This document shows, piece after piece, positions 1 to 10,388 of a DNA stretch of 64,000 nucleotides (position 1 is its first letter; every line of letters begins with the position of its first letter). This stretch comes from Pyrus communis (Eukaryota > Streptophyta > Magnoliopsida > Rosales > Rosaceae): the NCBI RefSeq assembly GCF_963583255.1, contig NC_084819.1:10283471-10347470 (forward strand), read 5' to 3'. Below the pieces are notes generated by a model, which saw only the letters and a list, made by a program, of their open reading frames with translations, had not been told where the DNA came from and did no database searches. The position numbers and the translations under genes are program-made.

Positions 1-432
1 CTCCAAGCATATACAAACAATTTTGACGGTTTGGATCGTTGAAATTAGTTTTGGAGAATTCGTAAAACGATAGATTGGCTAACACTTAGAGTTTATTTAT
101 ACTTTCATTAAGTATAACGTAAGATTTTGTGGTATCCACTTGTGTAAATATTTTAAATTGAAGATCGAATTCATTCATTGTATTCATATAGGGTCAAGGA
201 GTGTAGTTATAAAAAATCATCTAAATCGGAGTTAAAATAACCGTTAAATCGTGATTTTTCGTTTATAACCGTCGAAAAGCTTTGTCCCGTTACTTGATCT
301 CTGAATGTTTTTTTTTTGTGATTTTTTGCTGATGTGATCTCCAAGCATATACAAACAATTTTGACGGTTTGGATCGTTGAAATTAGTTTTGGAGAATTCG
401 TAAAACGATAGATTGGCTAACACTTAGAGTTT
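1..432. repeat. Two direct copies of a ~94-bp block, 338 bp apart
   Basis: The block starting CTCCAAGCATATACAAAC at position 1 recurs at 339 and matches through about 432. It is probably a tandem repeat with a unit of about 338 bp near the 3' end of the CACTA element; only one full unit is in view. Confidence 0.8.
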
Positions 433-697
433 ATAATTATTATAATTAGTATAAAACTACAAATAATAAAAAATAATTATATATAATTATTATTATTAGG
501 GTGTAAAACATTCATTGCATTCGTATAGGGGTGTAAAACAGTTAAATTAATATATAATTATTATTGTTTTTAGGGGTGTAAAACAATTAAATTAATATAT
601 AATTATTAATATTTAGGCTATAAAACTGCAAATAATAAAAAATAATTATATATAATTATTATTATTAGGGGTAATGCATATGATTGACAACAAGTAT

Positions 698-942
698 CTT
701 GCGTCGAAATAGTCTCATATTGCGTCGAAATAGGCTAGGGTTGCGTCGGTTAAAACCGACGCCAAGTCTAACACACATGTCCTAAGCTTAACATTGCGTC
801 GAAATAGGCTACGGTTGCGTCGGTTAAAACCGACGCCAAGTCTGACACACATGTCCTAAGCTTAACATTGCGTCGAAATAGGCTGGGGTTGCGTCGGTTA
901 AAACCGACGCCAATTCTGACATACCTGAAAAATGCCGTCGGT
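698..942. repeat. CACTA subterminal array, 74-bp unit, three copies
   Basis: Units begin near 721, 795 and 869. Each holds the perfect palindrome GCGTCGGTTAAAACCGACGC and the half-motif GCGTCGAAATAGGCT. Subterminal motif arrays of this kind are where the element-encoded DNA-binding protein docks in En/Spm-type transposons. Binding here is inferred from position and from the related motifs at the other end. Confidence 0.75.
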
Positions 943-1061
943 TAAAAGCGACAGAATGTCAAGGAAAAAAAAAAAAAAAACAGAAATATAATTTTATAAT
1001 ACGATATCATAGCATACAAAATAAAACAAAGTCTAATTAATACAAAAAATAATTAATATAT

Positions 1062-4000
1062 TTATTCCCTGTCATCATCTGTTAGCTCTTCGTCGGTATT
1101 GGCATGATTAACGAACCCGGTAGGCAACGCTAATGATTCAAGAAAGGGAGTCTCTTCCACGCCAACCCTTGTATGAAAATTTTCATTATCAAGAATTCGA
1201 TCATCCAAGTTCGGCGTGTCATAATCATCAATAGCATCACTATCCTCTAATACGTCAAATAAATCTCTTGGCTGAGTTCGAACAACTACGTGCCAATCTT
1301 TTTCAATCGTGTCCTCCACGTAAAATGCCTGTAATGCTTGTGATGCTAGTATGAAAGGATCCTCTTTAAATCCCAATTGATTGAAATTCACCATAGTAAA
1401 TCCATATTGATCAGTCTTCATTCCTCGTGGACTTTCACTATTAACCCATTCGCACTTAAATAACATCACAGCTCGACCCCTATCTCCTGCTTCAGTAGGA
1501 CCACAATATTTGACCTCAAACATATCTACAACTCTGCCATAACAATTTACTTGCCCAATTGCTCCAGGAACATTTGCAGGTACAAAGACACCACAGTTTT
1601 GATTCTTATGCTTATCATCCACAGATTTTATACGAAATCTAAATCCATGAACAATGTGACTTTTGTATCTGCTCACAACCCTACTAGGATAATTAGCTAG
1701 CCAATGCAAGTCTTGAGATATCAATGTGTCATTAGCATCATATCTTGAATTCATCTGTAATAAGTATGAAGATAAATATTGACAAAATAACTATAAACAT
1801 GTTATAATTAAAATGCAAAACAATAAATAAATAATATGATTATTATATCAACTCACATGTTGCTTGAACCATTCTGGAAATTCTTTCTTGCTTAGCTCTT
1901 TAATTTGTCGCATAGTTAACCTTTCTCGACGATATTTAGTTTTCAAGAATTCTTCATGTTGCCTACACAATTATGTCCAATTTAGATAATTATTTTTTCA
2001 AAGTTAAGAAAACCAATAAAACATTTCGACGTATGATTAAACATTCTTACCTTCTAAATGGGCTAACTTCATCACAATTATTTAGAATGTATCTATGGCA
2101 CTGATCAAGAACATTTAGATTGAGCTCCACATTTTCTCCTGAACCCATATAACATCCTTTCGAGTCAAAAATTGATAACCCACCAGATACTCCACGTCCA
2201 ATCCCATCTTCATTTCGGCCTCTACGGGTACGACGAGACTCAACGTCTCTAAGATAAATAGAACAAAATGACAAGCACTCATCCACCAAATATGCTTCAG
2301 CAATAGAACCTTCAGGACGACCCTTATTACGAACATAGCGCTTCAGTGTTTGCAAATACCTACAATTATAAAACGAAATACAAATTATTATAATTATTAA
2401 TTAAAGTTATGACTACAATTGTAAAAAAATTATAAAAATTTATTCATTACCGTTCAATTGGATACATCCATCTATATTGAACAGGGCCTGCAAGCGCTGC
2501 TTCATCTGCCAAGTGAACTGGGAGGTGCACCATTATATCAAAAAATGCAGGAGGGAATATTTTCTCAAGTTGACATAATGTCAAGGCAATTCTTGAATTC
2601 AGTTGCTTAAATCCTTCCTCAGACTCCTTCTTACTACATAACTGTCTGAAAATTGCACTCAACTCTAATAAAACCATAGTAACAGCTTTAGGCAAAACTG
2701 GGCGTATTGCAAGCGGGAGTAACTGCTGCATTAAAACATGGCAATCATGACTTTTCAACCCATGTATTTTTCGTTCATTCACGTGCACACATCGTGACAG
2801 ATTTGATGAATATCCATCTGGGACCCGAATAGTAGACAATACTTTACAAAACGCAGTTTTTTCTTCTCTTTTCAATGTGAACAATGCTGGAGGTCGAAAT
2901 GTTCTATTTCCTTCTCTACGTGGGTGTTGACTATGTCTTATGTTCAAGAATTCAAGATCTGCACGTGCCGCCAATCCATCTTTAGACTTTTCTATATCTA
3001 GCAATGTTCCTACCACACTGTCACATATATTCTTCTCGATATGCATAACATCAAGATTGTGTCTAATCAAGAGATGCCTCCAATAAGGTAGTTCATAAAA
3101 AATCGATTTCTTCTTCCACTGACTGTTACTACTTGTACTGCTCGAAGCTCTTCTTCTGCGTTGCCCAACTGAAGCATCCTTGTTTGGTTTTCCAAAAGTA
3201 AATCTCAATGTAGAAAGTTCTTCGAGACATTGTAAACCAGTCCACTGCCTTGGTGCAGTACGATGCTCTCGACGACCATTAAAAGTGATGGTTTGCCTTC
3301 GAAACCTATGATTATCTTCAAGAAATCGTCGATGCCCCATATAACAAATCTTGCGACTCGCTGGCAAGTAAATAGATTCTTTATCATGCATGCAATGTGG
3401 ACAAGCTTTATAACCATGTGTACTCCATCCTGACAACATTCCATAAGCCGGAAAATCACTTATGGTCCATAACACGGCAGCCTTCATCGTAAAACTTTGG
3501 TTGGAAAACGCATCATAAGTGGGAATGCCCACCTCCCACAACTCATTCAGCTCGTCAATCAATGGACGCATGTATACATCAATCTCTTTACCAGGACTGC
3601 GCGGTCCTGGTATTCACAAAGACAATAACAAATTTGGTTGCTTCATGCACATCCAAGGTGGCAAATTATAAACAGAAAGCACCACAGGCCATGTGCTATG
3701 ATCATTCCTCATTTTCCCAAAAGGATTAAATCCATCACTGGCTAACCCTAATCGGACATTTCGAATTTCTGACGCAAAATCCGGATATAAATTATCCAAA
3801 TGCTTCCATGCGGGAGAATCTGAAGGATGTCTCATAAACTCATCCTTAGGACATTCAGTTGCATGCCATCTCATATGTTCAGCCATATGCTTCGACATAA
3901 AAAAGCGTTGCAATCGTGGTTTTAAAGGAAAATACCACATAACCTTAGCTGCGACCTTTTTCCTCGAGCTATCCTCTGCATTGGTAATTTTATATCTTGA

Positions 4001-4717
4001 TTTACCACAAACTGAGCACACGGTCAAATCTGAAGTATCTTTCCAATAGATCATGCAATCATTGGGACATGCATCAATTTTCACATACGACAGCCCCAAG
4101 TCATTTATAAGTTTTTTTGCTTTATAACAGGATTCAGGCAAACAATCCCCTTCAGGCAACATTCTTTTAATTAACTCCAGTAAAGTGGTGAAGATCTCGT
4201 CAGGCATTCCCGCTAAACACTTGATCTGATACAATCTTACAACTGCTTCCAATTTCTTAAACTCCTTACAACCTGGCCACAAATCTTGATCTGCCTCTTC
4301 AAGCAACTTAAAAAAAGTCTGCACCTCTTCTGGACGCCCTTCCCCAATAGGGGGTTCAGTAGATGGCCCAACACCTTCTTCTGTTAATGGTTGGACAAAT
4401 ACATCATTAAGAAAATCATGCATGCCAATCACCTCATCTCCTGTTTCTTCTTCTCCAATTCCCACATTTTGCTCTCCAATGTTTTGCTCGCCATGATGTC
4501 GCCAACAAGCGTTTTTATAATCTTTATCCATATCATACAATATGAGATGTTCAACAATGGTGTTCCTAACAAAAGAATATCGATTACAACATCTTTTGCA
4601 AGGACATCTAAACTTATCAGGATCAACACCATTTGCAACTGCTTGATCCAAAAACAAATTAATTCCAGTTGTATACGCTTCAAAATTTCGGGGTATTGTC
4701 AACCAACTCTTGTCCAT
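1062..4717 (-). pseudogene. CACTA transposase (TNP2), four exons, one in-frame stop
   Basis: Transposase of the CACTA element. Reading on the minus strand, exons 4717-2451, 2359-2051, 1962-1857 and 1754-1062 join across GT-AG introns and total 3375 bases, an exact multiple of three (about 1124 residues). Domains in order: transposase-associated zinc-binding domain (MDKSWLT start, CPCKRCCNR near residue 40), Transposase_21 core including HNLDVMHIEKN, DUF4218 from about residue 650 (KSHDCHVLMQQ), and DUF4216 from about residue 950 (FEVKYCGP). The only defect I see is TGA at 3616-3614 between CMKQPNLLLSL and IPGPRSPGKEID; frame and family similarity continue on both sides. It was therefore disabled recently, or the stop is a sequencing error or is read through. 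Exon limits were chosen by phase and by family continuity. Confidence 0.85.
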
Positions 4718-4899
4718 ATTTTACCACTTTACGAAGGTAAAATATTATGTTGACACTAAGATGCCTACAATCTTTCAATCCCTATCATGTAGGCATAACT
4801 ATCAAAATTTTCAATTTCTATCTTTCACCCCTCGAACTCTATCACGATTGCAATCTTTTAATTTTCAACACCTATTATAGTAAAAGCAAATTAAAATAA

Positions 4900-6060
4900 C
4901 AACAAAAAGTTGTCAAAATTATGCTCATCTAATCCATTCTAATAAATAACAACCAAAACTTATCAAACTTATCAAAAATAACAACAAATTCAAATAACAA
5001 TTAGAGTGCAAAAAAAATTAATTAATATATTCTTATATTCCTAAATATTATAAGTTTAGGTTATATTCTTATATGAAAGGTTATATTCTTATATGAAAGG
5101 ATATTCTTATATTATAAGTTTAGGTTATATTCTTATGAAAGGTTATATTCTTATATTTTTATATTCCTAAATATTATAAGTTTAGCTTATATTCTTATTA
5201 GAGTGCAAAAAAAAAAAAAAATAACATAATATATTATAATATTACTCAATATTATAAGTTTATGTTATATTTAATATTGTTAATTTAACATAAATGCATA
5301 TAAATATTATTCATTCCATCTTCTCATAACAATTCAAATTATGTTCATCTAATCCATTCTAGTAAATAACAACAAAAAATTATCAAAATAACAACAAATT
5401 AAAATAACAATTAGAGTGCAAAAAAAAAAAAAAATTAACATAATATATTCTTATATTACTCAATATTATAAGTTTATGTTATATTTAATATTGTTAATTT
5501 AACATAAATGCTTATAAATATTATTCATTCCATCTTCTCATACCAATTCAAATTATGTTCATCTAATCCATTCTAGTAAATAACAACAAAAAATTATCAA
5601 AATAACAACAAATTAAAATAACAATTAGAGTGCAAAAAAAAAAAAATTAACATATTGTATTCTTATATTACTCAATATTATAAGTTTATGTTATATTTAA
5701 TATTGTTAATTTAACATAAATGCTTATAAATATTATTCATTCCATTTTCTCATAACAATTCAAATTATGTTCATCTAATCCATTCTAGTAAATAACAACA
5801 AAATATTATCAAAATAACACCAAATTAAAATAACACTTAGAGTGCAAAAAAAAAAATTAACATAATATATTCTTATATTACTCAATATTATAAGTTTATG
5901 TTATATTTAATATTGTTAATTTAACATAAATGCTTATAAATATTATTCATTCCATTTTCTCATAACAATTCAAATTATGTTCATCTAATTCATTCTAGTA
6001 AATAACAACAAAAAATTATCAAAATAACAACAAATTAAAATAACAATTAGAGTGACAAAA
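4900..6060. repeat. AT-rich tandem repeat, unit ~197-213 bp, about five copies
   Basis: The phrase TTAGAGTGCAAAAAA recurs at about 5001, 5198, 5411, 5624, 5837 and 6047. Between copies the sequence is nearly the same (ATAAATATTATTCATTCCAT, then TTCATCTAATCCATTCTAG). The array lies between the transposase start and the element's 5' end, so it is untranslated leader or promoter sequence of the transposon. The first period is shorter and more diverged. Confidence 0.85.
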
Positions 6061-6544
6061 TTAATTAATTCGACTAAATTTTTATTAATTTAACAAAAAT
6101 AGTAGAATTTTATCTAAGTGCTTAAATTATAATTTTTAAATAAATAAACTTGTGTATTATACAATTTAAAAATTAAAGAAGTTAGGGATACAAACCTGAT
6201 TTGTTGAAGAATTTCGACGTCAACAATTCTTTATGTACTCAACCAACTCCAATAACTTTCCTACAAAAATAAATTGTAACTAAAAATTAAACAAGAAAAA
6301 CTTACTGTTGTGAAAATAAAAATATTATAAGCAAGAAAAACTTACTGTTGTGAAGAGGAACAAATGAATTTTGAAAACCAAAGGAGAAAGCTGAAAGAGA
6401 GAACAGAGGAACAAATGAAGTTTGCAAACCAAAGGAGATAGCTGAAAGAGGAACACGGGAGACTTTGTAAAAATTGGAAGAACGAATAAGAAAAGTGCAA
6501 GAGAAGAAAAAGAAAACACGGGGGAGAGGGTATAAAGAGCAACA

Positions 6545-6907
6545 ATGTGTCGCTTACAACCGACACTGGTTTTCAAAATATATGTCGCTCAAAACCGACG
6601 CAAGATTTAAAATATTAAAAACAAGAATTAGTGTCGCCTAGAAGCGACACTAATAGTTTATGTCGCTTAAAAGCGACACTATTTTATTTAAAGCGACGCC
6701 ATTGCTTAAAAATATTAAAATATATGTCGATTATAAGTGACACTAAATTTTTACGTCGGTTTAAAAGCGACATAGAAATTTTATGACGCTTATAAGCGAC
6801 ACTAAATACGACGTCATCTTCACTGAGTGTCGCAAATCTCTTTTTCGCCACTATATAATATTAAAGCGACGCAAGAAGTGACACTATTAGGTCCTTTTGT
6901 AGTAGTG
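6545..6907. repeat. 5' terminus and subterminal motifs of the CACTA element
   Basis: At least six copies of an imperfect palindrome of the form GTCGCTTNNAAGCGACAC lie at 6548-6890, followed by the terminal CACTACTACAAAAGG (minus strand) ending at 6907. The motif resembles the palindrome in the array at 698-942, as expected for the two ends of one transposon. Confidence 0.8.
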
Positions 6908-8160
6908 TAAATATGAAACTTTGTAGTGTATAACAAGAGAAATATAGGTGTATCATATTCAAAATTCAAGTTATTGGAGACCATTAGATGAGTTGTTCAA
7001 CAACTACTAGTCATGATACATAATTTACCAGAAAATGCGTTCATTTGTGTCAAAAGTATAGAGCCATGAAATTTTATGCAAAAAGAAACATTAGAAAGTC
7101 TACATTATAAGTTGAGCTTATGATAAAAGGTTGGATCAAAATAACATTCAAACAGGTAATACAATAGAGTTGTTCCAAAGGGAAGAGGTAAAACTAAATA
7201 TGTTTTAATTATAAATCCAAAGCTAATTAAAACAAAAGAATTAATTATATCTTCTCATATAAAATAGCACCTTGTACAACAATAACAACAATAATATTTG
7301 ACCACGAAAAATGCAAACCTTTTTCTGAAATGATGAGGGTGAGTTAGCAGGTTTAATGCATGGAAAAAGCATAAATGCACTCTCTACAAATCCAATCTAT
7401 CTAACCAAGGAGTAATGGAAACCTAGGAACCTTTTAACGCAAAGCTTTGATTGTTGTAGCCAAGAGTACAAAAGGAAACTTGTCAAAATTAAATGCAATC
7501 TTAACAAATCAAGGGTGAAAAGCTCACTCAGATAAAAGGTGTTAGTTAATTAGCCCATGTGGGCTGTCTTAAATTGCTTACCTGCTCACATGAAATAGCA
7601 AGCAAAACTAACTAGTTGACTCACTAGTCATAATGCATAAAAAATAAAAAATAAAAAAAAAGTGAAATGCATATGCATGTACAAACCTTACATGTGATGA
7701 AGCAACACCATATGATATACCTTTGGATTATTCACTTTCCATCTTACTAGAACATGTAACAAGAGAAACACAAAGAATTAAGAAGCATTTGTACAATATG
7801 GAATTAAAGTCCTATGATCATACATAGATGTCTTGGTGACAATGGGCACACATTTTATACGATGAAGCATACAATTTACTTTGAAACTGTTACAACGACA
7901 CCGCTTTAGCTACTTAACTGTAAGGAGTAACTCATTTTTATATTCAAAAGGCAAACTACAAAACAGCAGCATACACAAAAAGATTCCGAAGAAATCCATC
8001 AGCATCATCTATGAGAGCTGGTCTAATCTAAACAGGAGGCACATATCAAATTGTACACTCATATATAGATGTACACATATAAATATGTACACTCGTTATA
8101 AATACCAAAAAACAAAAATTTATACACATATCAAAGTGTGACTCGTTCAAAAAGTGAAAT
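6908..8160. other. Intergenic DNA, no gene seen
   Basis: AT-rich with only short unsupported reading frames. It could hold the 3' untranslated end of the small gene on the minus strand that stops at 8198. Confidence 0.5.
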
Positions 8161-8197
8161 GACTCCTTACATCATAACAGAAGTGAGTGTTTTACTT

Positions 8198-8365
8198 CTA
8201 GACCTCGGCGGACTTCTCTTGGGTTGGAGGGACCGGAGGCCCAAAAAATTGTGGAGCAGTAGGTGATTCCCTTCGGCCAGATGCCCTTCCAAGGAGGAAA
8301 AAAGCAAGGGCTAAAACCAATATTAACAATATAACCGGCGCAGAAACCACAACTACAAATCCCAT
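8198..8365 (-). CDS. Small single-pass membrane protein, 55 residues
   Basis: The minus-strand frame from ATG at 8365 to TAG at 8198 gives MGFVVVVSAPVILLILVLAL and onward: a hydrophobic segment at residues 3-25, then RASGRRES and a proline-rich tail ending QEKSAEV. This looks like a short type of plant membrane protein that I recall only as uncharacterised, so no function is given. Support: an upstream acceptor (AG at 8389) and a good donor at 8921 (GAG/GTAAGT) would make an ordinary leader intron, and the codons give a clean amphipathic layout. A longer overlapping frame at 8172-8420 lacks such features. The gene is on the same strand as EIN2, but they are about 2 kb apart and there is no sign of coupling. 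Confidence 0.6.
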   Translation of the reverse strand: MGFVVVVSAPVILLILVLALAFFLLGRASGRRESPTAPQFFGPPVPPTQEKSAEV

Positions 8366-8388
8366 TTTGTTTTGAAGCTAACAAGTCT

Positions 8389-8983
8389 CTGCATATCACA
8401 AACCATGCCCTTAGAGTCAAAAGTTAAGTGAAACATGGATTCATCAACTACAAATACATGTTCAGTACTCGTTTCTAAGTTCTGAACGATTAGTTAAAAC
8501 TGCTACGCCGATGAATATTTTGTTTATTGACATTCAGTCTCTGCTGTATCAGAGCAGAGCAAATTTTGGTCCTCGGTTCAAATCTCATAGACAGAGTTGC
8601 TAATAAAAAAAAACTAAGAAAATGGTTATCTAGTCAGAGAACTTAGGAATATAAGAAACAAGAAAAGACAGAATAAGATGAATTTACCCATTAGTTGATT
8701 AAATTCTTGCTTTGTAAATATTTGATTGCAGACTTCAACGGAAACTCACACATTTCTGATTCCCTAGAAGTTCGTATACACATGAAAAAATTAAAGAAGT
8801 GAAACAATTCTCATACTCATTTTAATAAGCGCACGCAAAAAACTCAATTCAAAACGATTGCTTTTTCGTATTTTCGACAAGTAAACATGCTCTAAAATCA
8901 TGGCACATGTAGAGGACTTACCTCTTGGGGTTTAATCTCTGGAAGTCTGGAACTAGAGCACAAGAGACTGAGACAGAAGGAAT

Positions 8984-9020
<37 letters not shown>

Positions 9021-9180
9021 TGATGAAAGATAGAAGATGTGTGTATCGTATTCATGTCCAACCAAGTCACTCGGTTGAGCTTAGGAGGGGGCCTGTCAGC
9101 TCTCCACGTCTCAGAAACCTGACCGTGGATATGGGGTAACGTGAGAGGGAGCAAACTAAGAAAATACACACTCCACTCGC
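8389..9180 (-). promoter_or_regulatory. Probable leader exon and leader intron of the 55-residue gene
   Basis: On the minus strand a leader exon of unknown start (up to about 9180) ends at 8922, followed by donor GTAAGT; the intron closes at 8389 with TATGCAG, 24 bases before the ATG. The leader exon carries a (GAT)n microsatellite at about 8984-9019. Splice sites are read from sequence; transcription is inferred. Confidence 0.45.
8490..8620 (+). repeat. Possible tRNA-derived SINE copy
   Basis: A B-box-like GGTTCAAATCTC (8575-8586) is followed about 25 bases later by an A-rich end (AATAAAAAAAA). It lies inside the leader intron on the opposite strand. No clear target duplication was found. 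Confidence 0.3.
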
Positions 9181-9199
9181 TGTTAGGGTTATGCCATTA

Positions 9200-10388
9200 T
9201 GTATCTTATAATCTTAAAAAAAGCACCGACTAAAATAAAACTAAAGTCTTACTTGCTCCACCTGCGATATTATTATATAATATTGATTGATTGCTCTTTC
9301 GTATCTTTGAAAAGGAATGGAGACTAATTTACTATTTTTCTTGTATTCCCTCAAAAGTGCAATCATTAAAAAGATGAGTGTTAGCAAGCGGTTAATTGGT
9401 CTGGTAGTCTAAGTCTTTCTTTAACCCATTTTGTTTCGAATTCAAATCATTTCTCTTTTGTAATGTAAATTAAAGTAGTATTATCGTTTTATTGAAAAAA
9501 TTGTTAAAATTAAGGACTTTCAAGTTAGCTTTTGGTGGTGAAAAATAGTCACCACTTTCAAGCTATTTAATTTTGCACGCTATTTTACTTGATTTTATTT
9601 AAGTGAATTGTTTTTAGCACTCCAAAAATCTCATTTGGCACTCCAAACTTTTTATAATTAGAAAATATATATATATACTTTTGATGAGCGTAAAATGAGA
9701 TTTTTAGAATACTAATAACATTTCCCTTATTCAATATGATTAGTTAAAAATAAAGAAAGAAGTGTAAATGAGTGATTATTCTTCCCCGACTTGCACAAAC
9801 CCCACGCGAGAGGAATACAAACACGAACCTCGCATGCAGATCGTGAAATGCTATTAACCAAGGTACCAGTCCCTGGTGCACAACTTAACTCAGTGCACAA
9901 AATTATGGAGACAGGTGACCAAAATGGTCTAGATACTCAAAATCAAAGGTATTTTTTTGTCAGTATTGTTAACTGGCACATTAGTATTTGCATTCATGTC
10001 AAACATCTTGGATCACATCCCAGCCATAACTTCCTGCAATGGAAGAGAGATGATTGAAAAGCCCGGGGGTTCCGGGGTTTTGCAAATTTCAATCTTGTTA
10101 GAACAAGTAACAGAAGCAAGCAAGCAAAGCATCTAAAAATTTGCAAAAACCAATTTTCAACCTTCCACCCATTTTCTTTGATGATGCTGCAATTACAGAT
10201 CCAGCAATTCTTACCTATGTATATGTTAAAATACAAGGAAATACAAATTGCAGCGACGACTTTGATACAGAGAGAGAGAAACGGTCTTAACTGAGCGTTT
10301 TGATCCAGAAGATGAGCCGTTTTCCAAAATCAAACAGCTCCATAACCCGGTTGAGACATACTGTGTCTGTGTATGAAACTGAAAGCTA
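9200..10388. other. Intergenic DNA with a small MITE-like inverted repeat
   Basis: At about 9612-9730, TTTTTAGCACTCCAAAAATC is mirrored by AAATGAGATTTTTAG followed by AATACTAATAACA, a short inverted-repeat element. A B-box-like GTTCAAATC-type stretch near 9430 could be another SINE remnant. The part beside 10388 should be the 3' untranslated region of EIN2. Confidence 0.35.

Larger units (their letters stand above)
1..6907 (-). mobile_element. CACTA (En/Spm) DNA transposon, 3' end beyond the window
   Basis: The right edge, read on the minus strand, is CACTACTACAAAAGGACC, the classic CACTA terminus, ending at 6907. Next to it lie clustered inverted motifs built on GTCGCTT/AAGCGAC, and comparable palindromic motifs recur at 698-942. 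Between them sits a TNP2-type transposase on the minus strand. The other terminus is not seen, so the element runs off the left edge and the 3-bp target duplication (TAA at 6908-6910 would be one copy) cannot be confirmed. No second (TNPA-like) reading frame is visible in the window. Superfamily assignment is firm; mobility is doubtful because the transposase has a nonsense codon. Confidence 0.9.

Noticed and set aside
4900..6060. Regular repeats resembling a CRISPR array
   Set aside because: The whole ~210-bp unit is repeated, with no short repeat and unique spacer pattern, and the DNA is eukaryotic.
6325..6576. Hydrophobic minus-strand frames near the CACTA 5' end
   Set aside because: Leu/Phe/Ser-rich reading of a GAAAG-rich repeat, not conserved; part of the transposon leader.
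8172..8420. 82-residue minus-strand frame overlapping the 55-residue gene
   Set aside because: Cys/Trp-rich out-of-frame reading; the alternative frame gives a clear membrane protein with a matching splice acceptor.
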